DNA of 62,000 nucleotides from Symbiodinium natans (lineage: Eukaryota > Sar > Dinophyceae > Suessiales > Symbiodiniaceae). The notes under the pieces were generated by a model. The model did not search any database, had not been told where the DNA came from, and was given only the letters and a program-made list of their open reading frames with translations. The DNA is taken from assembly GCA_905221605.1 (NCBI GenBank), contig CAJNDS010002324.1, forward strand, positions 1,095,001 to 1,157,000, given 5' to 3'. The position numbers and the translations under genes were made by a program. Positions 11,491 to 23,900 of the stretch are shown in pieces; position 1 is the stretch's first letter, and each line of letters begins with the position of its first letter.

Positions 11491-12199
11491 GGATGCCCAA
11501 GTCTGAGACACTCAGGCGACCCAGGCTTATGGCGAAGCGCAGCTCCCTGAAGCCACGGTGCCCAGAGCGCGCAGTCACCAAGGCCTTGGACACTTTCCGT
11601 GAGCTCAAGTCCCTTTGGACAGGCCCGCATTGTGCAGTATTGGGATGCTTCTCGTCTTGGGGGTCTTTGGGGATCCCACTGCCTCCAAATTACCTCCCAC
11701 TCAACACACACACATACAGACAACGCACGTACGTACATACGTACCTACATACATATATACATCCACACACACACACACCAACCGGCACTGACCAGCACAC
11801 TTCCCTACTGCTCTTCGCTTCGCAATTCGCAAGGCCCTGCAGCGGCAGGCCCCTCGACGGCCCCGCGGCAGATCGCAGCTTGGACTTACTTTGGACGTTG
11901 TCTGCTTCTCTGCACATATCTCTCGATCCGGGCTTCGAGTTGGGGCATCGGAAAGGTTGGACACCTCGTGGACATGGCTTGCAAGGAGACCTGCGGAGCA
12001 GTGCCGGTGCTGGGGCAAAGTCTTTGGTGCTCGCCGTGCGAGGAGCAAAAGCTGAAGCTGTTTCTCCCAGAGCTTGCGACAGTCCCGCTGTCAGAGGATG
12101 CCGGAGGCTCTAGTCACCCTGTTTTGCCGTCGATACTCAATTCGAATGGTCATTCAGCGGTTTTATTGTTGGGGACATCTTTGGACACCCCCCAGCCTT

Positions 12200-12655
12200 C
12201 CGAGGCCATTCAAGCCATGGTGGCGGAAGCTGTTCGAGAGAAGGATGAAGAGCTCCTCCAGCAGGCTCATCTTCCCCGTATGTTCACGCATGTTCTCTCA
12301 CTGCTCGCAGTCGTAGTCGCAGTCGCAGTCGCAGTGAACATGAGCCTGTGAACACGTGCTGGCGTTAGAGGTGGAATCTCTTGCACGCGAGAAGGGCATC
12401 GCCGGAGACCGAACCATTCACATCTGTTGGAGACTGGGATGCGGACGTCGGGTCATGTCAGACCGAAGGCCTTCTCCGAGTCGACCTATGGCTTGCTCAT
12501 GAAAGGATACCGAGGCCATACTTCTGACCTGCACACGACCTTTCTTGAGTTGCAGCCTGTCAGCCTGTCAGATTGCGATGAGAAAGTCGAGAAGCTGTTC
12601 AAGGAGGCCTTGGAAAAGAAGCCGGATGCAGGACAAGCTCCTTCCCAGAATCTAC
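12200..12655 (+). CDS. Helical exons of unknown protein
   Basis: Helix-forming segments include AIQAMVAEAVREKDEELLQQ at about 12208-12270 and CDEKVEKLFKEALEKKPDAG at about 12575-12635. They are separated by a stretch containing a CGCAGT hexamer run near 12310. These may belong with other helical exons in 7-14 kb to a large coiled-coil gene, but continuity cannot be shown. The remaining bases between 11500 and 13300 hold no further defensible gene. Confidence 0.33.
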
Positions 12656-13343
12656 GTGTAATGTCGCTGGCTCCAACATGCAAAGCCCATGTGCGCACTG
12701 ATGGTATTCCTCGCGTGGCCTTGGCGCCACATCCTGCATCGCAATCAAACGCAGAAGGCGGGTTCTGTCACCCAACAGCAAAAAATGATTCATTCCTAAA
12801 CCCTGAACCTCTGCACCATGGTACAACAAGGCACAACGTGAAGAAACGATTCTATGACAGAGCATGATACTGCCACTTGCCAGTGTCTTCCACGAACTCT
12901 TTCGAGACAATCTCGCCCCATAGGCCCGTTGCCGCCTTCCGTTAGGACCCGAACTGTGCCTGGCACTGCTCGCGTGCTGCCAGCAGCCTCGTGCTCAGCT
13001 CCCTAGCCTTTTTGGGCACGTCGGGTCTTCGAAAACCTTGGGAGTCTGGGATGGTCTTGGGATGAGGCTTGAGGGATCTTGAAGGAGCCCCATAAGCCGT
13101 AAGCCTTCAAAGCACCTCGCTCCTGCAAAGCTGGGCCTCAAGTCTGACAAGTCTGACATCTGAGGACCCGCAACTTTGCCCTCGCCTGGGGCCCAGCAAG
13201 CAGCCAGGGAACCAAACCCCTGAATGCCTGAAACTCCAAGCCTTTGCAAAACCGAACCCAGAACCCTTGCTTGGGAACATAAGTTTGCAAAGTGAAATTG
13301 AGGCACTTCTTTAGTTGAAGCACTGGCGAAGGGGATGGCTTCT

Positions 13344-13720
13344 TTCAGGCAGACCAGGCCTACCAGCACTTCTCCAAGAACATGCCGTCTGCCCCTCGGG
13401 TCTGCCGAACTGTTGACAAGGAGTCGAACTCAGGGCGACTTTTGGTGATTTTTTCTTTTGCAAAATAATTTGGCCCCCATTGTGAATACTGTTGTGAGCT
13501 GTAGATCAGGAGCTGGCTGTGTTATAAATAGGGACCCAGACAATGGGGCCATACTTCGGGGAACTGACCACGCGTTCACCCAGGCAGGCGGTCCTGAATG
13601 CTTTTGTCCGCTTCCACTTCGAGGCGGGAAAGGCGTTGCTGCCGAGTTCTGTGGCTTTTCTTCAGTTCTGTGGCAGGTCGAGAACTACGAGAAGGTCTGC
13701 GACATGTATGCCCCAGCCTG
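13344..13720 (+). CDS. Possible helical-repeat (PPR/TPR-like) exon pair
   Basis: One exon reads AVLNAFVRFHFEAGK and ends at an AAG|GC donor. The next starts after a GGCAG acceptor with VENYEKVCDMYA. Joined in phase, they give a helix-turn-helix of about 27 residues like a PPR unit. QADQAYQHFSKNMP at about 13345-13390 could be a preceding helix. A further helical exon (AAEEKDAAPLREKAAAEG) lies at about 13940-14000. A diverged PPR or TPR protein is the best guess. Confidence 0.4.
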
Positions 13721-14453
13721 AGCACGGATAGGATAGGTGCAGCGGATCGAGGAAACTTACGCAAACTCTGTCTACTGAAACCTCTTCGTGGCCGCCGCCA
13801 TGTACAAGAGTGTTAAGCCCCTGCATTCTTCTCAAAGCTTTTGCGTGTCAGCGGTCGTTCTGTTGGATGATGTGCAGGGTTTTGAAGCTCCACCCCACGA
13901 AGGTGCCCCGGTTGAGGGTCTTCATTGCGATTGCAGCGGGCCGCTGAGGAGAAAGATGCTGCCCCGCTGCGCGAGAAGGCTGCGGCTGAAGGCCCTTCCG
14001 GCGCTTGTGCGTGGCATGGCATCACCTTTTAAAGAGCTCTTGTGCGCTGTTGCAGCGCGCTTGAGCCTCAGACTCGATCCCATCCAGAAGACTCTGAGTT
14101 CCGAAACCCCCCCCCCATCCCCTGGCAGGTAGAGCCATCCTGGACTCACGCATGGAGTGCGAGACGCAGTGAAGACAGGCTCATGGTAGTCAGAGCCCCT
14201 TCATTCCACTTCAGCAACTGGCTAAGGCGTTGCGTCATGAACGCTGCGCTGAAGTGCGGCCGCAGCAAGCTGGTGCTGTCTCCCTGCACGCATCATCGGG
14301 CAGCGGTGGTAGTTGCACGTTTGCGATCTGCAGTCCTGCCTTGACGTGAGAGAGTCCGCCAGTCCCCTGTTGTGCGCATTCTTGGCGCCTCTGTTTGGCT
14401 CTGAAGTACACAGTCGCTAAGTCGAGTTCCTGGGCCGAGGGCGTTTGGCCTCC

Positions 14454-16456
14454 ATGGCTCAGTATGATGTTGTCATTTTTGGAGCGACTGGCTTTACCGG
14501 TTCTCTTATTCTGAAGTATCTTCAGGCAAAGGGAGGGTGCAAGATTGCAATCTGCGGTCGAAGTCAAGCCAAGCTTGACAAAGCAGTTGAAGAGTTCGAG
14601 TCCAAGCCAGATGTTTATGTGCTGGATGTGATGAGCGCAACCCAAGACCAAGTCAAGGATGTGGTGAAAAAGGCCAAGTGCGTTTGCACGGGTGTGGGGC
14701 CTTTCGTGGAGTATGGAGAGCCACTTGTACAGGCCTGTGCAGAGCTCGGGGTTGACTACGTAGATACCAGCGGGGAGAGCACCTTCATGCGGAAGATGAT
14801 CGAGAAGTACGACGCCACCGCGAAGCAGAGCGGCGCACGGATTGCCATCCACTGTGGCCAAGACTGCGTTCCTTGGGACTTGGCTGTCTGGAAGCTCTGG
14901 AAGCTTCTGGGCTCGGAGCTCACGGGCGTCCGGCTTTTCGGGGAGATGCGGAGCTGCCCGAGTGGTGGCACCATGAGCACCGCCATGCTCAACATGCAGC
15001 AGAAGGCGAGCAAGAGCTCCCTGGGCTTCGACCCTCTCTACCTTGCGGATGGCAAGAAGTCCGAGTGCCTGACGCAAGTCGACCTTCCAAAAGGCAGCAA
15101 TCAGGGCTCAAAATGGCTCAAACGCATACGGGGGTTTTCGAAATTAGGGGTACCCTATTCGGGTCCTAAATAGAAGGGAATCCCATTGCGGCCGCGTTCC
15201 GCGACTGCAGGCCGAGTACGCCCGAGTACGCCCGAGTACGCCCGAGTGCGCCCGAGTACGTCCGAGTACGCCCGAGTACGCCCGAGTACGCCCGAGTGCG
15301 CCCGAGTACGTCCGAGTACGCCCGAGTATACGCCCGAGTACGCCCGAGTACGCCCGAGTACGTCCGAGTACGCCCGAGTACGCCCGAGTACGCCCGAGTG
15401 CGCCCGAGCGAGTACGCCCGAGTGCGCCTGAGTGCGCCCGAGTACGTCCGAGTACGCCCGAGTACGCCCGAGTACGCCCGAGTGCGCCCGAGTGCGTCCG
15501 AGTACGCCCGAGTACGCCCGAGTACGCCCGAGTACGCCCGAGTACGCCCGAGTACGCCCGAGTCATGCCCGAGTCATACCCGGTCATACCCGGTCATACC
15601 CGGTCATACCCGGTCATACGCGGTCATACCCGGGCATACCCGGTCATACCCGGTCATACCCCGTCATACCCGGTCATACCCGGTCATACCCGGTCATACC
15701 CGGTCATACCCGGTCATACCCGGTCATACCGTCCCGTGGTTTTCCGCAGTCGCGGTTTCCCGTTACAGTGGGGAATCCTACTATCTGGGGGTTTATAATT
15801 GGGGTCCCGCATTTTCGTAAACCCCCATATGTTTTTGGAGTTGTTGCTCTCTGATGCCTGGGTGACTCTTTCCGATGTCGTGAGACCAATTTCACTTCCG
15901 GAAGCGGAGCTTTTTTGCCCCGGAAGGCAGCCAGTACTACGAGGAAGTGGGGCAGAAAGGTGGGCCTTGGATCATGGGGCCCGTCATGGCCAACGCCGTG
16001 CGGCGAACGAACGCTGTCCTGAAGATGGTCCCGGACCTGAAGTACCACGAGGCGATACTGGAGAGCAGCGAGTTGGGAATGTCTTCGCTGCAAACTTTTG
16101 CCCTTGGAGTCAGCATCTACTTGCCCTTCACGCAGTCCCTGTGGTACAAGATGGGTGTCCTCCCCGAGCCCGGAGTGGGACCCAGCCAGGAGGAGATGTC
16201 AAAGGGCTTCCTAACCCTCACCGCCTTTGCGGACACGAAGGGCAAGAGCCCCAAGTGCAAGGCGGTCATGAAGTTCTACACGGACCCGGGCTACAAGGAC
16301 ACGGCACGGATGTGCGCGGAGGCTGCCCTTGCCTTGACAGACCTCCCGAAAACTCAGAGGGCCGGCGGCGTCTTATCGCCAGCTGCTGCTTGTGGGGAAG
16401 GCCTCTTTGAACGGTTGCTCGCGACTGGCACCACCTGGGAGGTCACAGATCTTTAA
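14454..16456 (+). CDS. Saccharopine dehydrogenase-like oxidoreductase (SCCPDH / trans-acting enoyl reductase family), two exons
   Basis: Exon 1 is 14454-15093 and exon 2 is 15927-16456. They join in phase 1 across a GC-AG intron (AAAG|GC ... GGAAG|GC) to give a complete protein of 389 residues, near the usual 400-450 of the family. The N-terminus MAQYDVVIFGATGFTGSLI carries the Rossmann glycine motif GATGFTG for NAD(P)H binding. CTGVGPFVEYGEPLVQACAE and YVDTSGE are family blocks, and the C-terminus GGVLSPAAACGEGLFERLLA followed by TTWEV matches the family ending. The ATG at 14454 is chosen because the Rossmann strand begins right after it. Members are putative oxidoreductases, membrane- or lipid-associated in plants and animals; the substrate cannot be told from sequence. 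The intron is 833 bases long and is almost entirely an inverted-repeat element with two minisatellites. Confidence 0.92.
15212..15562. repeat. 10-bp minisatellite (CGAGTACGCC)
   Basis: About 35 tandem units with TACGTC and TGCGCC variants. Long open frames on both strands are repeat artefacts, since the whole tract is intronic. Confidence 0.95.
15563..15738. repeat. 10-bp minisatellite (CGGTCATACC)
   Basis: About 17 units immediately abutting the previous array with the same 10-base period, suggesting one array evolved from the other. Confidence 0.95.
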
Positions 16457-16571
16457 GCACATGATGGCCTGCGCATCAAGCCGTGGGGAGAATCTGCTTT
16501 TGTAAGCTTTTGCCAAAGTGTGCACTCGCTGGACGCGCATCCCAACTGCTGACGCCTGTGCACTTTGATGC

Positions 16572-18720
16572 CCCTTTCGCAGGCGCAGTCCCTCCTCTCT
16601 GAGAACCCGCCAGAGCCTCAGAAATCTGAAGTGCCGGTGAAAGAAATGTTTGACAAAAGTCAGGTCTGATGTGGCAAAACACATCACGATGATCCGCAGC
16701 TGCGCGGTGGAGCACAACCTGGAGGGAGCCGAGCTCCTACCGAGCTCCTCAGAACTCAGAGCCGTTTCTTGTCGGAGCTTCACTAGCTCACTAGCGCACA
16801 CATACAGCATGTTCAGGCGATGAACGTCTTCCAGTCCTTGAAGAACAGCGCAGCTGAGCTCAACAGCGTCGTTTACAACACCGTCTTGGATGCGGGGGCG
16901 CCCGGCTAAATCCCACACCCCGGCCCGAAACCCATGAACCCTGTTCCTGGACACCCTTTTTACCCGAAGCCCGGCACCATCCGGCACCCTAAGCCGCCTA
17001 AGCCTTCCTCCAAGCCTCCCAAAGGAGTCAGTATTTCTGTTTTTGAGCCAGGCCTGCGTCGAGTGCTCCCGGCTGGAGAAGGCCGAGGCGTGGATGGAGC
17101 AGATGAAGAAGGATGTGCTGCCCCCAGAGGTTTGTGGGTGCCAAAGTGACGTCACGAGCACCTTGGTACAGTAGCTGTCACATCTGTAGGTGCGCTTGCA
17201 CTTCCCTCTGCCGGTTTGGGCTTTTCTCTAGGATTTGGGTTTGGAGCTTAGGGTTTAGTCACTTGGGTTAACAGAAGCTTGTAGAGAACATGCCAATGGA
17301 GTGAGGTACGTATTGCACGTAGTTGCGTGCATGTTCTCAACGAAGATGTTGCTATTAGTCTGCAGAGCCAGCGTGGACTCAGGGTATGGCTGATGTTGTC
17401 AGCTACAACACCCTCATCAAAGCCCACCTCCAGGCAGAGAGCCGGCTTCAACCAGCATCAGCTAGCTTTCTCCAGTGGGCGCAAAGTGTATAGGCCTAGG
17501 CTGTTTGTGAAAGGGTCTTTGCTCAGGGTTCGGCTCTGAGTTGTGGGTATTGCATCTGCGCAGGCGGGGCACATGGGCAAAGCCCGAGCTCTTGTCGAAG
17601 AGATGCGGGTTCTGGGCTCAGTTTTATTTATGAGTTTTTTTTTTTTAAATGCTTGCAAAAGCCACAGCAAATCCGAGGAAGGTTTGTCTGCAGGAAGTTC
17701 GGGGTCGGGTCCCAGAGTTTAGGGGCTTGTGAGCTAAGGGGCAATCCTATATACATACATATATATTTATTATAGATTCCAGAAACGACACTAACCCTTT
17801 TGTCTTGCAAAAGAACAATAGATGAGATACAAAAACGCAGCTGAATATTAGCAACATTTGTATGATTTACTGGTGGTGCTATTTATTTCTACGATCAACA
17901 ATATGCATTTACCTGAATTATGTATCGTGTCATTTAGGGTATTGCTACTGGTCTTGAAAATTTATGTGGTGTATATATATATATATATATGTGCATGGTA
18001 CGCTGTATTCGTGGTGTTTGATGATATATAATGTTTTTATAGCTGTACTAGTGGTATCAAGAGGTAGTTTATCAATACATAGAAGAACCACAGCGGGAGA
18101 TCGAATCTAGAAAATGAAAAAATCGGTTGTTCAGGAGCTGAAGAACCTTGGGGTAAGAAGAAGCGAACTATTGGGGTCCTTATCATTGACTGTGGCCTCG
18201 AGAGGTCTGTAGGCTTCGGGAGGGTTGTGTACTTAAAGGTCCAGGTACTTATAACCCCGATGTAACTGTACTTGTACGCCCTTCTTGAGTCCTTCAAGTA
18301 GGTGATAAGAAGACTTCTATTTGGGGTTATAAGTAACCCTGAACCTCCACGTAGGGGGTCCTGCAGAGGGTTTGATGGGTCGAAGCCGGTTCTTGTTTGA
18401 GCTTGCTTAAGGAGTCTGGGGGTTTGCATTAGGCACAGGGTAGATCAGGGGAACTGCAAGCACGTGAGATAAACCTCCAAAATCAACGAGAAGGGGTGTG
18501 GCGCACACCTGGGCTCATGCGAACCTGTGACGCGCTGGGAACTTTCTTGATTTTGGGTTCCGCTGGAACGTTCTGCGACCAGGTTGCGCAGCTGCAGCCG
18601 TGCTGGTCTTGGTATTTGTTCAGAGGGGCATCTGGAATCCATTCTGCTTCCTTCCAAGGAACTGCATCACCTTCAACGAGATCGTGAATGCCACTGTTTC
18701 AAGCCCTGACAGGAGGGTGC
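16572..18720 (+). CDS. PPR protein A (pentatricopeptide repeats), multi-exon, partial
   Basis: Successive small exons encode P-class PPR units. They are KHITMIRSCAVEHNLEGA (about 16677-16730), MNVFQSLKNSAAELNSVVYN with TVLDA (16820-16900), ACVECSRLEKAEAWMEQMKK with DVLPPE (17048-17132), MADVVSYNTLIKAHLQAE (17388-17441), AGHMGKARALVEEMRVLG (17561-17614) and RNCITFNEIVNATVSSPDRR (18658-18717). Together they follow the 35-residue rhythm of two antiparallel helices ending in the asparagine/proline turn. PPR proteins bind organellar RNA one base per repeat and act in plastid or mitochondrial RNA processing; no targeting peptide was found. The gene begins less than about 120 bases after the SCCPDH stop. 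Neither start nor stop is certain, and it could be the 5' part of the PPR gene further downstream. The 17615-18650 intron holds AT-rich sequence and an inverted-repeat element. Confidence 0.8.
18244..18338. mobile_element. Short TIR element, family B, in PPR-A intron
   Basis: GGTACTTATAACCCC at the left end is repeated inverted at the right end (GGGGTTATAAGTAACC). The element is about 95 bases. A related left end occurs at about 36988. Confidence 0.6.
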
Positions 18721-19185
18721 GCGGGGAGGTGCGGGGCCCCACAATCCGGCAGTCTGAAGGCGAAGCATCACGTCAGGGGCCACTTGCGTCAAGCCCCGAG
18801 CTTTGTGGAACTGGAATTTGCCTGCAGCTGTGAAGCCCAACCAGTAGTTTGATGAGAATTGAGAAGTAGCATTATGTATATATATATATATATATCTATG
18901 CATCTATATATATACACACTACATGGGTTTATTCTACTATAGCAGTAAGAATACTTGAGAAGCCAGCAGTTTGTTCCCCACCTGTGCCCTTTTTCGATCA
19001 CTCGGCAAGTTTTTTCAACGGTGCTTTGGCGACGCTTGTCCTCGCCGTGTCCGCGCCATGCTTTGGCCATGGATTTGGATTCTGCTTCTCAGACTTCAAC
19101 CCTCCCGAAGTATGTTTTCGGAGCTTTCCGAGACACATTCAGCGATCGAGGACTGCATGCCGTTGCAACTGCGCAGCCGTAAACC

Positions 19186-19242
19186 TAAACTCTAAACTCT
19201 AAACCCTAAACCCTAAGCCCGAAACCCTAAACCCTAAACCCT
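19186..19242. repeat. Interstitial telomere-like array (CCCTAAA)n
   Basis: About eight units, ending less than 10 bases before an exon-like segment (KENWKRLGSLVDDLP). Confidence 0.85.
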
Positions 19243-19247
19243 AATCG

Positions 19248-20860
19248 CAAGGAGAACTGGAAGCGGCTGGGCAGCCTTGTCGACGATTTGCCGGTTGGCA
19301 GCATGTGGCTGTGCTTTGCAGCATTTTGCAGCATTTGTGGCGGCTTCGCCTTCTTTCTCGGGGTTTAGTGGCAACTTGATGCATGTGTCATCTTTTTTAG
19401 GCAGGCGGCCAGCAAGCTTCCACTGCCTCCTGGCTCCCCGCCGAGCGAAATTGCATCTTTCCTGCAAACGTCCTGCCCTGCCGTCTTCACCTGGGATGGG
19501 AACACTCATCTTGCATGAGTGCAGTGTTGCGAAAGACGTGCTGCGCCACGAGTCTCATCTCCGAGGCTGCAACAGGGCCCGACCGAGTCTCCGTCAAAGT
19601 GGTCCAACAGCTTGAGGCACTCCAGACCGTGTTCAAGTCTTTGCAGCGGCAGGCGCGGAAGCCCAAGTTTGCTTTCACCGCAGTCTTCGTGTTCTTCGTG
19701 CTCTTAGGATAGCAGTCTTCTCTGGTGTAGCATCGGAATCGCAGGCGCATGAGATTGGCAAGGAGTCTGCCGACAACGAGGCCTTAGCAAAGCATCCCCA
19801 GACAGAGCCCTACATGCAGCAAGTGCGGGTCTTCCTCCCCAAGCTCAAAGAGGCGGTGTCTGTTCTTGAAAAGGCCGGGCAGTGACATGGGCGAATGGAG
19901 ATGGCTCTTTGCTTGTGTGGGCGGACGTGGGTAAGTGATGTTGAGGTGCTGTTGAGAGTGTGGAGGTCATTCTTTGGATTGTTAGGACGTCACGTGTGTG
20001 GTCACAGATTTTCTCAGAAGCTCTGGCAGGAATTCAGCAGGGTGATGGGGAAGGCCCCGCCACGGAAGCTCGACGACGTGAAAGCGACCACGTTCTGTGG
20101 GCATACCATCCAGAGCCTCCGCGCGCGGGCCAAGAAGCGGGTTTCACGAGATGCGCGGTCGTTCAAGACCAAGGCGCTGGAAGTCGCATCTCTGTTTCGT
20201 GAGCGGCAGCTACAGATGCAAGAGAAGCAGAAGGAGATGCTCACGCGAATGCAAGGTCCGGATTGGCCCAAAGAGGATTGGCCCCTAACCAACTCGGATG
20301 CAAAGCATGTGGGGGATGCAGAAAACATCATTCACTCTGGCCTTGATGAGCTCGGCAGACGACTGGCGCCCGCTGGCGGCATTGCGCAGGTACATGAGAC
20401 ACAGGATGAATACGCGCTAGAGATTCTCATGGCCCTCGGAGATATGATGTCGTGCTACACCAGGCTTATCGATCGGCATGCGGAGAAGGTGAAGCGAAGC
20501 CAGAAGAAAGCGGGGAAGAAGGAGGAAGCACCGGAGGACTCTCCGAGCTCTCCGAGCTCTCCGAGCCCCCCTCCGAGCTCTCCGGGCTCTCCGGGCGCAG
20601 GGGGCCTTAACGAGGTCCTGAAGCCCTTCTCTTCCCCTGGTGATCGTCTTGGCCTCGGTGGGAGCTTTGGGAGCTTGCTTGGGCGAAGTTCGCTTGGGGA
20701 CTTAGCCTTGGTCGGGAGCAGCTTGGGAGGCCTCCGCCCTGAGCCCGACCTCAATGCCTGGGGAGGCCTCAGTGCCCCAGCGCCGGCGGATCGCAAGCCT
20801 GAGAACTCGGACAACCGGTGGACGGCCGCACAGCCCGTCTACAACGATGTCGAGCTGTGA
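19248..20860 (+). CDS. Unrecognised protein with helical exons and a proline/serine-rich C-terminus
   Basis: Exon-like segments in order are KENWKRLGSLVDDLP (about 19250), VLRKTCCATSLISEAATGPD with VKVVQQLEALQTVFKSLQRQ (19519-19660), AHEIGKESADNEALAKHPQT with VRVFLPKLKEAVSVLEKAGQ (19744-19882), then a long last exon from about 20020. The last exon encodes KLWQEFSRVMGKAPPRKLDD, a basic and glutamine-rich coiled segment (FRERQLQMQEKQKEML), a helical part (ILMALGDMMSCYTRLIDRH), an SPSSPSSPSPPPSSPGSPG linker and a glycine/leucine-rich tail ending PVYNDVEL at a TGA (20858-20860). The tail could be a low-complexity interaction region. It sits between two blocks of PPR exons and resembles neither. 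I do not recognise the family. The 966-base open frame from 19895 over-extends the exon 5' end. Confidence 0.65.
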
Positions 20861-20933
20861 CCGCCATCGTGCGTGTGAACATGCCAGCAGAAATCCCCGG
20901 CAAGTGCACGCCGGCACATGCCAACGTAGCAGG

Positions 20934-23900
20934 CCAGGGCAGTGCAGGCACACCTGGAGAAGAAGGAGAAGCAGACTCGAGAAGGTCTCTCTATATGTCT
21001 ATTTGGCCCAGAGGGGCCTTGACGAGGCACGAGGCCACGAGGTGGACGGTGCTGCCCAATGCCCAAAAGCTGCTCTCTGCAGTGCTGGGCGCCTGTGAAG
21101 GCTCGCGAGTGCAGCGAGACAGCAAAGCAAAAAAGGAGAGTACGTTGTGAGAAACGTGACGCCCCTTGAGTGCATCACAGTAATCAGCTGAGAGACCCAC
21201 CCACAGCAGCCTTACCAGGTCTGGAAGGTCATCCATGAGATGCAGGCGGCAGGCGTGAAGCCCAATCAAGTCACTTGCCAGGACCCCAGCATTGGAGTAG
21301 CAAATGACCATGAGTCCCACAGTACGGCCGCTCAGGCTCGATCCTGCTGAAGAACCTGAATGGCTCTTCCCCGGAGTCGGACATCAATCAGACGTGCCGG
21401 TCTCATTCCTCGTTCTCGCGGGATGCATGGACGAAGCATTGCACAGTGGTCAGTGGTCAGTGGGGGTTGGAAGAGGATGCAGCTCATCAACGACATGGAG
21501 GAGCAGCTGGATGAGGTTCTTCTCTCCTCAGTGGTCCGCCTGGCCTGTTTCCTCGGTGCCCTTGCAGTGCAGTGCGAGCACCGCTGCAGCATCCGATGGT
21601 TGCTGCACCTTGCTGTTCATGCGCAGGTGGAGGCCTGTGTTCGCATTGGCAAGCCTGATCTCCTCAACACCAAATTGAGGCGGCACGGGCGACTTAGATT
21701 TGCAGCTTTTCTGGTTTCGATTTGGTTTGATGCAGGGGGAGCAGTGCTAACTGGACAGGCAGCTCATGTCCGGTGACATCAAGGTCAATGGCTCTCATAC
21801 CTTCGGCAGCCTTATCAAGGCGAACACGAGACCAAATCAGTGGCATCACTCTGTCACGTGTATCGTGCACCCGCAGTTCCTTGGTAGTGGCTGAATAATT
21901 GTAGCGGTTTGCCACTCCCGCATGATCACCGGCACCGGAGGCTTACGGACACGCCAGGGACATGAAGTCGGCGACGACCCCGGTTTGCAAGCCTGCGGAG
22001 GGCTGGCATTCTTCTGCTGCCGAAGGTCTGGCGTTGCTGGAAGGAGATGAGAACTCGTGGCCCCGGCATGTTGCCAAGGGCAGCCACAGAAGCTGCCTTT
22101 GTTCACGAAGACCGCTGCCGTTTGCTTGAGCATCTCGAGTTGAAGGAACTCCCTCCATGCCGTGCGGCCATAGCAAGCTGGCACTTCGATATGCGCAACG
22201 GATATGAGTGCCAGATCCTGGAGTCACCTACGGCAAGAGACTAGAACCACGGATGCGAACCTGGTGTCCATCGGTAGTAGGGACACAGTGCATTCAGAGA
22301 GTTGAAGACCTGCCGGAGCCCCGGCCACGCATGCAGAGCCTCTCCTTCCTCTCTTGCCGCAGGCAGTGCCCCCGGCTCCCCCTCCCAAGTGCTTGCGCGC
22401 AGATTCTTCGAAGTTCAAGGATGTTTCGGGAACAGAAGGAGACAAAAAGCAGGAAGACGAAAGGGTCGTGACAGCAGAAGATGGCAGCACGGGCCTCAAG
22501 TTCCAAGAGCACTCACCCTATTGGAACCTTGGTCTGTCAGACTCACTTAAGGGCTTAAGGGATACCGTTACAGGCTCCTGAAACACTACTCGCATCAGTA
22601 GCACGAGGCTGCCCGTGGAAACGCACGGAGAGGTTGCGGGGTTCCCGGTGGCAGGCTTCGACGAAGGCTTTTGTCACGCTGCCGCCCTACCAGATCCAGC
22701 TTGACTCGCGGAGAGACCTCTTTGCCTGGCACTGGTGCAGTGCTGCGCCAAGCCGTGGGGGAGCGGGCACGCGCACATCAACGTCTTCGTGGCCCACGGC
22801 CTGGAGCTAGAAACCACGTCGCCCGGGTCGTGAAGGATGCTATGGCTATGGAGCCTCGACTCATGCCACCAACGAGCCTAATCCACATCGTTATGCACGT
22901 TGACGTGGGGCGCCTCTTCGTGAGCGGCTGCATCTAGGCTCCAGCAGATGAAGCTGGGAAGCCAAATGAGCGGCTGCTTCAAATATCCCTCTTTTCGTTG
23001 TACTGGCCATGTGCAGTTCGCGGACCATGCAAGTCACTTTTCTGAGCTTTTCGAGGGGCTTCCAGCTTCGCCCACTTCCCGGTTCCTTGCACTTGCGTAG
23101 CAAGCACAGACCAAGCTTGGCAAACACCTCTTTCAGGGGCCCCCTGCTGAAAACCACCTCCGCAGAAAACTGCGGCGTGCAACGATCAGAGGTCGCCGAA
23201 GCCATACCCAAAATTCCCATCGCTGTGAAGGCGTAATGCCATCAGCGCTGGCAGCAACAAAGAAGACAGTGCCACGATAAAAACTCACTATCTCCCCCTT
23301 CGAAACTATTTCTTGTTTTTGTTTATACAAACCCCAAGAGGATATCAAAATAAAATTAAGGTTCTAAGGGGAATATCGTTCAGGGCTGGTACCGGCCAGG
23401 CCACATCAAGCCGACCAGCATCACCGTAGGCTGCATGATCGAGGCGTGATTGTTATGAGCTTGCGAGTAATATTAAATACCATTATAGTTATGTTAGGGT
23501 ATATGGGGGGGGTATTGAATATTAGGGGGTAGGGGGGGTTAAAATACTAGCGGGGAGGGGAGTACTCAGAGGATCTCCGGGGCACTTCAGCCATCTTCTG
23601 CGGTCTGTGCAGGCCGTGGTGTCGAATGGAGACCCGGACGGCGCCTGGCATCTGATCCAAGAGCTTGGCGAGGACGTAACCGCATCTTACTGCGTACCCT
23701 AAACCCTGCACCCTAAACCCTAAACCCTAAACTCTACAACCCTAAACCCGAAAACCCTAAACCATCCAGTGGGTGCAGTTTTGACAGCAGCGGTTTTTGC
23801 TGTTTTGAGCTGTTCTGCATGCACCTGGCACGACTTCCAGGATCCTCATTGCAAGGGCATCCTGAATGCCGTCATCTATTGCTCCGTGTTGAAGGCTGGT

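Larger units (their letters stand above)
15130..15828. mobile_element. Introner-like inverted-repeat element inside the SCCPDH intron, expanded by minisatellites
   Basis: The ends form a terminal inverted repeat of about 58 bases. The left end starts GGGGGTTTTCGAAATTAGGG and the right end finishes with CATTTTCGTAAACCCCCA. The same right-end signature occurs at about 25250, 27715, 34105 and 47270. The interior is replaced by two 10-bp minisatellites. It starts 36 bases after the GC donor and ends about 100 bases before the acceptor. Confidence 0.75.

Noticed and set aside
15144-15854. Long reading frames on both strands in the 15 kb repeats
   Set aside because: They are products of a 10-bp minisatellite that lies wholly inside an intron of the SCCPDH gene.
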